From: an uncultured Steroidobacteraceae bacterium | Lineage (GTDB): Bacteria; Pseudomonadota; Gammaproteobacteria; Steroidobacterales; Steroidobacteraceae | DNA: 13,561 nt | Assembly: GCA_955652625.1 (NCBI GenBank) | Contig: CATPBM010000122.1 | Location: 1 to 13,561, forward strand | Reading direction: 5' to 3' | Shown here: piece by piece, positions 5,793 through 12,824 of the stretch | Layout of the letters: each line of letters opens with the position of its first letter | How positions within the stretch are numbered: position 1 is the stretch's first letter | Made by a program: the position numbers and the translations under genes | The notes under the pieces: model-generated | What the model was told of the DNA's origin: nothing | Databases searched by the model: none | What the model saw: the letters and a program-made list of their open reading frames with translations, nothing else

Positions 5793-6894
5793 GCGCACCG
5801 CCCGCCGCGGCGGCCGCGGCACTCGCCGCGTCCCCGCCGCCGGCCGGGGTCCGCCCAGGCAGCGCGCTCCAGGCGGCGAACACCGTCTCCACGGCAATCT
5901 GATCGAGGCGGCTGGAGTGCGGTGGGCCACCCACGCCCACCACGGGCGAGCCGCTCGGGCTGCGCGGCAGCCATTCCTCCTGCGAGTGTGCGCCGAACAA
6001 CACCACGAGCGGCAGTGACAGTGCCGCCGCGGCGTGCGCCGGACCTGTGTCCACGGAGATCATGCTGTGCGCGCGCGCACACAGGGCCAGCAGCCGCGGC
6101 AGCGCCAACTCGACGGGCTGCACGGCCGCCAGCCGCGTGGCCCTCGCAATCCAGGACAGCAGCAGCGACTCGCGCGGCGCGCCGCACAATACGATCAGCG
6201 CCTGCGGCATGCGCTCGTGAACCCGATGCAGGAGCGCCGCCCAGCGCTCGATCGGCCACGCCTTGTCGTCAGCGGAGGCCGCGCGCAGCTTCCGGCCGCG
6301 CATGGTGCGGCGGTTGCCGGGCTGCACCAGCACCAGCGGACGGCCGGCCCAGCCCCGTGCCTCGAGCCATGTGGTGCACTCAGCGCCCGCGGGGGGCGAG
6401 ACCTGCAGGTGCGGTGCGCCCAGCGGTGGGGGGCTCGGCCACGGGTAATCGGCGGCGTTGAGCGCCGGGGGTGTGAGGCGACCAAAACTCACCAGCCGAT
6501 CCACCCAGTGCGGGTGCGCGAAACTCGCTCCGCGGGTAATGAACAGGCAACGCCCGGGATCGGTACCGCTGAGCGTGAGCAGGCGCTGGATGCGCGCGAG
6601 CTTGCGAGGGTCGTACTCGCACACGTACACCGGGTCGTTGCGGCTCGCGCGCAGCGCCCGCCACGCGCGCCACCAGGCGCGATCGAACATGAACGCGGTG
6701 TAGCGGCGCAGACAGGAGATACGCGCCACATCCTCATGCGCGGCATAGATCTCGGCCGGCCAGGAGCCGGCGCCCACTACGGAGCAGGGGCTGCCGTAGC
6801 GGCGGTGCAGGACCTCCAGCAACGCGGACAGCAGGATCATGTCGCCAACCCGGCCGAACCAGATGACGATCGGGTGCAGGGGGGGCGCCGACAT
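5761..6894 (-). CDS. Glycosyltransferase family 9, heptosyltransferase-like
   Basis: GT-B enzyme of 377 residues in the superfamily of LPS heptosyltransferases (WaaC, WaaF, WaaQ, RfaF). WFGRVGDMILLSALLEVL (12-29) is the conserved N-terminal acceptor-domain loop. LVLVQPGNRRT (187-197) opens the donor domain, KAWPIERWAALL (211-222) is the usual Trp-containing substrate strip, and ISVDTGPAHAAAAL (279-292) is the family signature, with D282. The exact sugar is not predictable. The start is ATG 6894, preceded by GAGGAG; a longer open frame to 6987 adds 31 unlike residues and would overlap the CPBP gene. Residues from about 345 to the end are an Ala/Gly/Pro-rich tail not expected in the family, and the last codons overlap the GT4 gene on the other strand. 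Likely role: surface polysaccharide or LPS core synthesis. Confidence 0.9.
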   Translation of the reverse strand: MSAPPLHPIVIWFGRVGDMILLSALLEVLHRRYGSPCSVVGAGSWPAEIYAAHEDVARISCLRRYTAFMFDRAWWRAWRALRASRNDPVYVCEYDPRKLARIQRLLTLSGTDPGRCLFITRGASFAHPHWVDRLVSFGRLTPPALNAADYPWPSPPPLGAPHLQVSPPAGAECTTWLEARGWAGRPLVLVQPGNRRTMRGRKLRAASADDKAWPIERWAALLHRVHERMPQALIVLCGAPRESLLLSWIARATRLAAVQPVELALPRLLALCARAHSMISVDTGPAHAAAALSLPLVVLFGAHSQEEWLPRSPSGSPVVGVGGPPHSSRLDQIAVETVFAAWSALPGRTPAGGGDAASAAAAAAGGALRPGASATAP

Positions 6895-6896
6895 AA

Positions 6897-6902
6897 CTCC
6901 TC
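6897..6902 (-). promoter_or_regulatory. Shine-Dalgarno supporting the 6894 start of the GT9 gene
   Basis: The complement reads TAAGAGGAGTT before ATG 6894. GAGGAG is a strong purine match but ends only 2 bp from the ATG (4 bp if only GAGG pairs), which is closer than usual. No comparable site exists for the longer frame starting at 6987. Confidence 0.5.
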
Positions 6903-6922
6903 TTAGGCTGCAGAACCACCAT

Positions 6923-6952
6923 AAGCTATGCGGGTCGGGGCGACCCTGGCAA
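6923..6952 (-). promoter_or_regulatory. Candidate sigma70-type promoter for the GT9 gene
   Basis: On the minus strand TTGCCA (complement of 6947-6952, five of six matches to TTGACA) is followed by 18 bp and then TAGCTT (complement of 6923-6928, three of six matches). Transcription would begin about 20 bp before the ATG. The -10 match is weak. It lies in the 79-bp divergent gap shared with the CPBP gene. Confidence 0.3.
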
Positions 6953-6973
6953 GCGAGCTTGAGCTTCCGGAAA

Positions 6974-7858
6974 ATGCGCGCATTCACCTGGTTTTTCGTA
7001 CTGATGGTCCTGGCGCTGGCGGCAATCGCGCTGTTTGCCTATCCGGCGTGGACTCTTCTGCATCCGCATTTGGACTTCCCGTTTCACCGCATCGGCGAGC
7101 GCATCGGCATGCTGGCCCTGCTGGCGGGCTTTCTTCTGGTCGCACGGCACCTGAGGCTCGCCGACCGGGGGAGCCTCGGTTACGGGCTCCCCCGGCGCGC
7201 TTTCCTGCGCGAGATACTCCTCGGGCTTGCCCTGGGCGTGACCACCATGCTGGCGGTGGTCGCGGTCATGACCGGCCTTGCGCTCCTCGACTGGACGCGG
7301 GCGACGGATGTGAGCGCGGCGGCGCTCGTGAAGCTCATCCTCGCGCGCGCCGCGAGCGGACTTGTGGTGGCGTTCATCGAGGAGACATTCCTGCGCGGCG
7401 CGATGCATACGGCTATCGAGCGCGAATCGGGTACCCGCACCGCCATCGTGCTGACCGCGGTGGTGTATGCGGCCACGCATTTTTTCGCCAGCTACCATAT
7501 CGCGCCCGAGCAGGTCACGCCCCACAGCGGGCTCGACCTGCTCGCCGGGACGCTGCATTCGTTCGCGCATCCGGCGGCGATCGCCGACGCATTCCTCGCG
7601 CTCCTCGCGGTGGGAGTAGTGCTGGGGCTCGTGCGCGCGGCCACCGGCAACATCGCCGCCTGCGTTGGACTGCATGCCGGGTGGGTATGGGTAATGCTGG
7701 TGGCGCACGAGCTGACACGAGCGCGCAGCGGCGCTCCTCTGTCGTTTCTCTTGAGCCGCTTCGACGGCTTCGTCGGCTGGCTGGTGTTGGCGTGGACGCT
7801 GGTGCTGGCCGTGCCTTTGTGGCGCTTCTACCGGGGTCGCGGCGCGCCTCGCTCCTGA
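6974..7858 (+). CDS. CPBP (CAAX/ABI) family intramembrane protease-like protein
   Basis: Polytopic inner-membrane protein of 294 residues with about eight hydrophobic segments, starting with the N-terminal span FFVLMVLALAAIALFAY. The CPBP family includes eukaryotic Rce1; bacterial members are putative metal-independent glutamyl intramembrane proteases, some giving bacteriocin self-immunity. Motif 1, EExxxR, is exact: IEETFLRG with E136, E137 and R141. Motif 2 is YAATH (Tyr165, His169) where FxxxH is usual. Motif 3 is HAGWV (His234), lacking Asn at the fourth position after His. The loop between motifs 2 and 3 (about 173-203) is long. ATG 6974 is preceded only by CCGGAAA, a weak ribosome site; frames starting further upstream add non-family sequence. 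It diverges from the GT9 gene and converges on the TraB gene with 12 bp between stops. The substrate is unknown. Confidence 0.9.
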   Translation: MRAFTWFFVLMVLALAAIALFAYPAWTLLHPHLDFPFHRIGERIGMLALLAGFLLVARHLRLADRGSLGYGLPRRAFLREILLGLALGVTTMLAVVAVMTGLALLDWTRATDVSAAALVKLILARAASGLVVAFIEETFLRGAMHTAIERESGTRTAIVLTAVVYAATHFFASYHIAPEQVTPHSGLDLLAGTLHSFAHPAAIADAFLALLAVGVVLGLVRAATGNIAACVGLHAGWVWVMLVAHELTRARSGAPLSFLLSRFDGFVGWLVLAWTLVLAVPLWRFYRGRGAPRS

Positions 7859-7870
7859 GGCGACTGCCGT

Positions 7871-8755
7871 TCAGTTCATCTGCGCAGGCGTAAAGCCATC
7901 CTTGCGCAGCAGCTCGAGCAATCCGCCCTCACCGACCAGGTGCAGCGAGCCCACCACGACCAGGGTGTTCTCGCTGCTCTTGAGAAGCTCCTCGATCTGC
8001 GGCAGCCAATGCTGGTTGCGTGCCGTCACCAGCTGACGGTAGAGCGCCGGGAACGAGCGGTATTCGCGCGCCAGCAGCGCGGCGAGCTTCGCAGCGTCGC
8101 CATGGCGCCAGGCGCTGACCACCTCGTGCACCTCATCCGGTGATTCCTTAAGATCACTCAATGTCTGATCGAGCATCCGTACCTGGTCCTCGCGCGCGAG
8201 CGCCGTAAGGGGGCCGAGCTCCTCGGCGAGGGTTTCCAGGCCCGCGGTCGGCTTGCGGTCGGCACGCGCGCGGTTCACGAGCTGCTCTTCGACGCCCATT
8301 TGCGGATCGAAGCCCAGGCGCACGTACTCCAGATCGGCCAGCTCGATCCCGACCACCCACGGCGCCTGGTGATCGAGTACCTCGGGGGCTAACCCCAGGT
8401 CTGTCGCGGCCGCGCTCACGCGCGTGTAGAGCGGCTCGCCAACAATGCCGCGCAGGCTGGTTCCGGGCGGCAGCGCACCGTGCTCCAGCATCCAGCCGGC
8501 CGCCTCGAGCGGATCGAGCTTGCCGAGATCGAGCTCCATCACGAGTTTGGCCGAGTCGGTATACGCGCGCTCGAACGCCGGCGGCAGGACCGAGTCCTGC
8601 GCCGGCAAGAGATGCACCGAACCGGCGAGGTAGAGCGTGCAGTGGGCGCCGCGGATTGCCCAAACCGGGCTCGCGGCGCGCGCTGTGAGGCAGGGAGCGC
8701 TCAGGCCGCCGAGCAGACAGAGCGCGAGGAGCCAGCGGCGTGCTGTTCGATCCAC
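7871..8755 (-). CDS. TraB/GumN family protein, probably exported
   Basis: The 294-residue protein has a Sec-type signal peptide: basic N-region (VDRTARR), hydrophobic core (WLLALCLLGGLSAPCL) and a likely cleavage after TARA. The mature part is a TraB/PrgY/GumN domain. It opens VWAIRGAHCTLYLAGSVHLL (31-50) with the conserved GSVH, then VMELD (72-76), RNQHWLPQIEELL (246-258), and the terminal signature VVVGSLHLVGEGGLLELL (266-283) with GSLH and Gly-Glu-Gly. Family members are erythromycin-esterase/Tiki-like putative metalloproteases; the bacterial function is unresolved. The start is GTG 8755, because GGAGG ends 4 bp upstream and the signal peptide begins there; the open frame continues to 9049 but only as a shadow of cpdA. 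It overlaps the end of cpdA by 55 bp, so the two are co-transcribed. Confidence 0.91.
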   Translation of the reverse strand: MDRTARRWLLALCLLGGLSAPCLTARAASPVWAIRGAHCTLYLAGSVHLLPAQDSVLPPAFERAYTDSAKLVMELDLGKLDPLEAAGWMLEHGALPPGTSLRGIVGEPLYTRVSAAATDLGLAPEVLDHQAPWVVGIELADLEYVRLGFDPQMGVEEQLVNRARADRKPTAGLETLAEELGPLTALAREDQVRMLDQTLSDLKESPDEVHEVVSAWRHGDAAKLAALLAREYRSFPALYRQLVTARNQHWLPQIEELLKSSENTLVVVGSLHLVGEGGLLELLRKDGFTPAQMN

Positions 8756-9492
8756 ACGACCTCCGTCAGCAGCGAGCCGTCGGGGCGCAGCTCGAACGTG
8801 CGATAGGCCGGTGGCCGGCGGTCCACCGCAAAATCGTCGGCATTCGGCAGGAACTGCGCACAGGTGGACGGCGTCGCCAACATGCGTACGCCCTTGCGCA
8901 GGGCATCGTAACTCTGATGCACATGGCCCCACACTATCGCACGCACGTTGCGATGGGCGTCGACAATGTGCAGGAACTCCGCGGCATTGGTAAGGCCCAC
9001 GCGGTCGAGCCAGCGGCTGGACAGGGGCACCGGGTGGTGGTGCAGGCACACCATGCAGTGGCGCGTCCCGGCCGTGGCGAGCCCTTCCTGGAGTCCCGCC
9101 AGGGTCTGGGCGCTCAGGGCGCCGCTGGCCGAGCCCGGCAGACAGCTGTCGAGCAGCACGATGCGCCAGCGGCCGAAGTCCACGAAGCCATCGAGCACGA
9201 AAGGCTTGCCGGCGAGCTCACGGCGCATGGCCTGGGGCTCGTCGTGGTTGCCGGGTATGCACAGCACCGGCGCGCCAAGCGCGCCAAACACGCGCCGGAA
9301 ATGCGGGTAGCCCGCCGGATCGTCCTGCACCAGGTCGCCCGTCACGAGCAGCGCGTCGGGCGGCCAGTCTCGCGAGCGCGCATGAGCCAGGGCCGCCCTG
9401 AGCGCAGGCAGCGTCGCGACTCCGCGCAGCAGTTCGTGCTCGCCGCCGTAGAGATGAGTGTCGGTGAAATGAACAAGGCGCACTGCGCTCAT
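8701..9492 (-). CDS. cpdA: 3',5'-cyclic AMP phosphodiesterase CpdA
   Basis: Cytoplasmic class III phosphodiesterase with a calcineurin-like fold that hydrolyses cAMP to AMP and so tunes CRP-type signalling. At 263 residues it is slightly shorter than E. coli CpdA (275). Metal ligands are visible as D11 and H13 (FTDTHL), D53 (TGDLV), N82 (PGNHDEPQAM), the HHHP run (151-154), and H190/H192 (GHVHQ). The stretch MLATPSTCAQFLPNADDF and the following ELRPDGSLLTEV closely follow the E. coli C-terminal half, which separates it from LpxH and general phosphoesterases. ATG 9492 is chosen because the DxH motif then lies near the N-terminus as in the family; the frame continues to 9570 without family sequence. 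No good ribosome site precedes it. It diverges from tkt and is followed by the TraB/GumN gene, which overlaps its 3' end. Confidence 0.93.
   Translation of the reverse strand: MSAVRLVHFTDTHLYGGEHELLRGVATLPALRAALAHARSRDWPPDALLVTGDLVQDDPAGYPHFRRVFGALGAPVLCIPGNHDEPQAMRRELAGKPFVLDGFVDFGRWRIVLLDSCLPGSASGALSAQTLAGLQEGLATAGTRHCMVCLHHHPVPLSSRWLDRVGLTNAAEFLHIVDAHRNVRAIVWGHVHQSYDALRKGVRMLATPSTCAQFLPNADDFAVDRRPPAYRTFELRPDGSLLTEVVWIEQHAAGSSRSVCSAA
8760..8764 (-). promoter_or_regulatory. Shine-Dalgarno that sets the GTG start of the TraB/GumN gene
   Basis: The complement reads GGAGG, four bases before GTG (8755-8753). It lies inside the cpdA coding sequence, 57-64 bp before the cpdA stop, so ribosomes can load on the TraB gene within cpdA. 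It is the best match to the anti-SD in this half of the window. Confidence 0.6.
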
Positions 9493-9808
9493 GAGGAAAG
9501 CGTAGCAGAGCCCAGACGGGGGCTGCAGTGAACCACGTCCTCCGAGTATGGCAACGCTTGCGCTGGACATGACACGGTACCGTTCGGGGTTGCGGATAGT
9601 GTGAAGCAGGCCCGCGCTCAGCCGGCCAGCGGCGGGAACTTAAGTCGCCTGCCGGGGCGTACGGTGCAATAAATAAGATCCGTGCACGGGCCGCAGCGCA
9701 GGCGGCACGGCTGCCGCGGACCGAAGCCGAATGCGTAGCCGCGATTGAGCATCAGGCGCGAGTGGTGGAGAATGCGCGCCCCGCCTTTGGACCCGTAACG
9801 CGCCCCGC
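9493..9808. other. Intergenic region between cpdA and tkt; no gene seen
   Basis: This 316-bp gap is the only long non-coding stretch. I see no open frame with plausible codon use. Visible structures: a perfect 10-bp palindrome ACGGTACCGT (9574-9583); an 8-bp palindrome ACTTAAGT (9638-9645); an AT-rich patch AATAAATAAGAT (9668-9679) that stands out in the high-GC background; and a 6-bp stem hairpin GCGGCA-CGGC-TGCCGC (9702-9717) without a T-tract. A candidate tkt promoter lies at 9745-9773. I could not match it to a known riboswitch. It may hold the divergent promoters of cpdA and the tkt operon and an operator. Confidence 0.5.
9745..9773 (+). promoter_or_regulatory. Candidate sigma70-type promoter for the tkt-gap-pgk operon
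   Basis: TTGAGC (9745-9750) and GAGAAT (9768-9773) are separated by exactly 17 bp, each with four of six consensus bases. Transcription would begin near 9780, giving a leader of about 29 nt before ATG 9809. The leader has no Shine-Dalgarno-like sequence. Motif matching only. Confidence 0.35.
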
Positions 9809-11806
9809 ATGACTACACGCCGCGAACAAGCCAACGCCATCCGCGCACTGTCCATGGACGCCGTGCAGCGCGCGAACTCGGGACACCCCGGCATGCCCAT
9901 GGGCATGGCGGACATCGCGCAGGTGCTGTGGGGGGACTTCCTGCGGCACAACCCGGGAAACCCGCAATGGGCCGACCGCGACCGCTTCGTGCTCTCCAAC
10001 GGGCACGGCTCGATGCTGCTGTACTCGCTACTGTACCTCACCGGTTATCCGCTGACGATCGGGGACATCCAGAATTTCCGCCAGCTCGGCAGCAAGACCC
10101 CCGGCCATCCTGAGCATGATCCGGCGCTCGGCGTCGAGACCACCACCGGGCCCCTCGGGCAGGGGCTGGCCAATGCGGTCGGTATGGCGCTGGCGGAGAA
10201 GCTGCTCGCAGGGGAGTTCAGTCGCCCCGGCTTCAACATCGTCGATCACTACACGTACGCCTTCTGCGGTGACGGTTGCCTCATGGAGGGCGTCTCTCAC
10301 GAGGCCTGCTCGTTCGCCGGCACCCTGGGGTTGGGCAAACTCATCGTTTTCTACGACGATAACGGCATCTCGATCGACGGCAAGGTCGCCGGCTGGTTTA
10401 CCGACGACACTCCGAGGCGTTTCGCAGGCTACGGCTGGCACGTGGTTCCCGGCGTCGATGGCCTCGACGCGCAGGCGGTGATGGCTGCAATCCAGGCGGC
10501 GCGCGCGGAAAAGCAGCGGCCGTCACTGATCTGCTGCAAGACCATCATCGGCTACGGTGCGCCCCACAGGCAGGGCACCGCCGAGGCGCACGGGGAGGCG
10601 CTCGGGGTGGACGAGGTGGCCGCGGCGCGCCGCGCGCTCGGCTGGCCGTACCCGCCGTTCGTGGTGCCCGATGAGATCCGCGCCGCGTGGGACCATCGGC
10701 AGCAGGGCGCCCAGCTGGAGCTCGCCTGGCGTCAGTTGTTCGCGGGCTACGCGAGCGCATTCCCGGATCTGGCGCGCGAATTCGAGCGGCGCATGCGCGG
10801 GGAGTTGCCCCGCAGCTGGCAGGACAGCGCGGCACAGGCGCTGCAGGCGGCGCTCAGGCAGACCGCCTCGCAGGCCACGCGCGCTTCCTCGCAAGCGGTG
10901 CTCAACGTCATAGGCCCCGCACTGCCGGAACTGCTGGGCGGCTCGGCGGATCTGACGCAGTCCAACAGCACGCTGTTCAAAGGCGCACGCACCATCACGC
11001 CGGCCGAGGAGGCGGGCGACTATCTGCACTACGGCGTGCGCGAGTTCGGCATGACGGCGATCATGAACGGCATCACGCTGCACGGGGGATTCATCCCCTA
11101 TGGCGGCACTTTCCTAGTGTTTTCCGACTACGCACGCAACGCCGTGCGCCTGGCGTGCCTGATGAGCGCGCGCACTGTCCTGGTGTATTCGCACGACTCC
11201 ATTGGACTGGGCGAGGATGGACCGACGCATCAACCGGTCGAGCATCTGAGCAGCCTGCGCGCGCTGCCGCACCTGAGCCTGTGGCGGCCGTGCGATGCCG
11301 CCGAGACCGCCGTGGCCTGGCAGCTTGCCATCGAGCACCGGGGACCGACGGCGCTGGTGCTCACCCGTCAGGGGCTCGCGCAACAAACGCGCACGCCGGC
11401 GCAGCTTGCCAACATCCGCCGCGGCGGCTACGTGCTGATCGACCCGCCCGGCACGCCGCAATGCCTGGTCATCGCCACGGGCTCGGAAGTGGGCATCGCC
11501 GCGCAGGCGGTGAATGTCCTGAACGGATCCGGGCGGCGCGTGCGCCTGGTTTCCATGCCCTCGACCGAGGCGTTCGACGCCCAGGATGAGGCCTACCGCG
11601 AGAGCGTTCTGCCGGCCGGGGTGACACGCCGCGTCGCGGTAGAGGCGGGCGCGACGCAGTGCTGGTGGCGCTACGCGGGCACGGCGGGCCGCGTGCTCGG
11701 CATCGATCGCTTCGGCGCCTCAGGCAAGGGGGCTGAGGTCCTCTCTCATTTTGGTTTCACGGCCGATAATATCGGTCAGCAGATACACGAACTTCTGGAG
11801 GTTTGA
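9809..11806 (+). CDS. tkt: Transketolase
   Basis: Cytoplasmic thiamine diphosphate (ThDP)- and Mg2+-dependent enzyme that moves two-carbon ketol units between sugar phosphates in the non-oxidative pentose phosphate pathway (and Calvin cycle, where present). It has 665 residues versus 663 in E. coli TktA, and the N-terminus ([20 protein letters not shown]) aligns without offset. Key residues: H26 (SGHPG), H66 (SNGHGSM), the ThDP motif starting GDG at 154-156 and ending N185 (YDDNGISID), H261 (EAHGEALG), R358, S385, catalytic E412 (REFGM), H462 (SHDS) and H474 (GPTHQP). These cover ThDP binding and phosphate or substrate contacts. The C-terminal domain is complete. There is no recognisable ribosome site before ATG 9809, although homology makes the start firm. 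The stop is 4 bp from gap, and the gap ribosome site lies inside the tkt 3' end. Confidence 0.98.
   Translation: MTTRREQANAIRALSMDAVQRANSGHPGMPMGMADIAQVLWGDFLRHNPGNPQWADRDRFVLSNGHGSMLLYSLLYLTGYPLTIGDIQNFRQLGSKTPGHPEHDPALGVETTTGPLGQGLANAVGMALAEKLLAGEFSRPGFNIVDHYTYAFCGDGCLMEGVSHEACSFAGTLGLGKLIVFYDDNGISIDGKVAGWFTDDTPRRFAGYGWHVVPGVDGLDAQAVMAAIQAARAEKQRPSLICCKTIIGYGAPHRQGTAEAHGEALGVDEVAAARRALGWPYPPFVVPDEIRAAWDHRQQGAQLELAWRQLFAGYASAFPDLAREFERRMRGELPRSWQDSAAQALQAALRQTASQATRASSQAVLNVIGPALPELLGGSADLTQSNSTLFKGARTITPAEEAGDYLHYGVREFGMTAIMNGITLHGGFIPYGGTFLVFSDYARNAVRLACLMSARTVLVYSHDSIGLGEDGPTHQPVEHLSSLRALPHLSLWRPCDAAETAVAWQLAIEHRGPTALVLTRQGLAQQTRTPAQLANIRRGGYVLIDPPGTPQCLVIATGSEVGIAAQAVNVLNGSGRRVRLVSMPSTEAFDAQDEAYRESVLPAGVTRRVAVEAGATQCWWRYAGTAGRVLGIDRFGASGKGAEVLSHFGFTADNIGQQIHELLEV
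11797..11801 (+). promoter_or_regulatory. Shine-Dalgarno of gap, inside the tkt 3' end
   Basis: GGAGG lies 9 bp before ATG 11811 and within the last codons of tkt (stop 11804-11806). It fixes the gap start at [14 protein letters not shown] rather than at the upstream ATG 11751 in the same frame, and couples gap translation to tkt. Confidence 0.7.
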
Positions 11807-11810
11807 GCGC

Positions 11811-12824
11811 ATGGCAATCAAGGTCGGCATCAACGGTTACGGGCGCATCGGACGCAACGTGCTGCGTGCACTCTACGAGGGCAAGCGCACCGGGGAGGTG
11901 CAGATCGTCGCGCTCAATGACCTGTGTGATCCGAAGGCCAATGCGCACCTGACGCGCTACGACACCGTGCACGGCAAGTTCGCCGGCGAGGTCAAGGTTG
12001 ACGGCGATTACATGACGGTGAACGGCGATCGCATCCGCGTGTTCGCCGAGCGCGACCCGGCGAAGCTGCCCTGGGGCGAAGTCGGTGTCGAGTACGTGCT
12101 CGAGTGCACGGGACTGTTCACCAGCAAGGCGAAGGCTGGCGCGCATCTGAAGGGCGGCGCGAAGAAAGTGGTGATTTCCGCACCCGGCGGCGAGGACGTC
12201 GATGCGACCATCGTCTACGGCGTCAATCACCACGTGCTGAAGAGCGCCTACACGGTCATCTCCAACGCCTCCTGCACCACCAACTGCCTGGCCCCCGTCG
12301 CCAAGGTGCTGCACGACAAGATCGGCATCACGGCGGGGATCATGACCACCATTCATGCCTACACCAACGATCAGGTGTTGACGGATGTCTACCATCCGGA
12401 CCTGCGCCGCGCGCGCTCGGCGACCCAGTCGCAGATCCCCACCAAGACCGGCGCCGCGGCGGCCGTGGGCCTGGTGCTGCCGGAGCTCAAGGGCAAGCTC
12501 GATGGATTCTCGGTGCGCGTGCCGACTATCAATGTGTCGCTGGTCGATCTCACGTTCACGGCCAAGCGCGCCACCTCGGTCGAGGAAGTGAACAAGTCGC
12601 TGCAGCAGGCGGCCGCCGGCGCCCTCAAGGGGATTCTGGCGTACAACGATGCGCCCCTGGTCTCGGTCGACTTCAACCATGACGCGCACTCCTCGGTGGT
12701 CGATGCCACCCTCACCAAAGTGATCGAGAGCACGCTGGTCAAGGTCTGCGCCTGGTACGACAACGAATGGGGATTCTCCAACCGCATGATCGATACCACG
12801 CTCGCGTGGTCGCAGGTATCATGA
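11811..12824 (+). CDS. gap: Glyceraldehyde-3-phosphate dehydrogenase (type I)
   Basis: Homotetrameric cytoplasmic enzyme that converts glyceraldehyde 3-phosphate, phosphate and NAD(P)+ into 1,3-bisphosphoglycerate. Its length of 337 residues is normal. The Rossmann motif is [15 protein letters not shown] (5-19). VALNDL (33-38) ends with an Asp placed to hold the adenosine ribose, which suggests NAD+ preference. The active site is [13 protein letters not shown] with Cys155; the base is His182 in [29 protein letters not shown] (199-218) forms the phosphate-binding region; IPTKTG carries Lys where many GapA proteins have Ser. [16 protein letters not shown] (234-249) and [12 protein letters not shown] are conserved. 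The gene sits between tkt and pgk; its TGA overlaps the pgk ATG (12821-12824), so all three form one operon. Confidence 0.98.
   Translation: MAIKVGINGYGRIGRNVLRALYEGKRTGEVQIVALNDLCDPKANAHLTRYDTVHGKFAGEVKVDGDYMTVNGDRIRVFAERDPAKLPWGEVGVEYVLECTGLFTSKAKAGAHLKGGAKKVVISAPGGEDVDATIVYGVNHHVLKSAYTVISNASCTTNCLAPVAKVLHDKIGITAGIMTTIHAYTNDQVLTDVYHPDLRRARSATQSQIPTKTGAAAAVGLVLPELKGKLDGFSVRVPTINVSLVDLTFTAKRATSVEEVNKSLQQAAAGALKGILAYNDAPLVSVDFNHDAHSSVVDATLTKVIESTLVKVCAWYDNEWGFSNRMIDTTLAWSQVS

Noticed and set aside
3917..6894. The glycosyltransferase block as a horizontally acquired island
   Set aside because: Its codon use and GC look like the neighbours, and no mobile-element genes, direct repeats or tRNA are visible at its edges.
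6895..6987. A 31-residue N-terminal extension of the GT9 protein
   Set aside because: It would overlap the start of the divergent CPBP gene and has no ribosome site. The family fold starts soon after ATG 6894.
8756..9049. An N-terminal extension of the TraB/GumN protein to 392 residues
   Set aside because: It runs in another frame through cpdA, would bury the signal peptide inside the protein, and lacks family similarity. GTG 8755 has a strong ribosome site.
9493..9570. A 26-residue N-terminal extension of CpdA
   Set aside because: It would move the DxH motif too far from the N-terminus compared with the family and shows no similarity.
9702..9717. The hairpin GCGGCA-CGGC-TGCCGC as an intrinsic terminator
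   Set aside because: No T-tract follows in either direction, and it lies between divergent genes where no terminator is needed.
11757..12689. A 310-residue minus-strand open frame opposite gap
   Set aside because: It is a shadow of a highly conserved gene, with His/Arg/Gly-rich composition and no domain.
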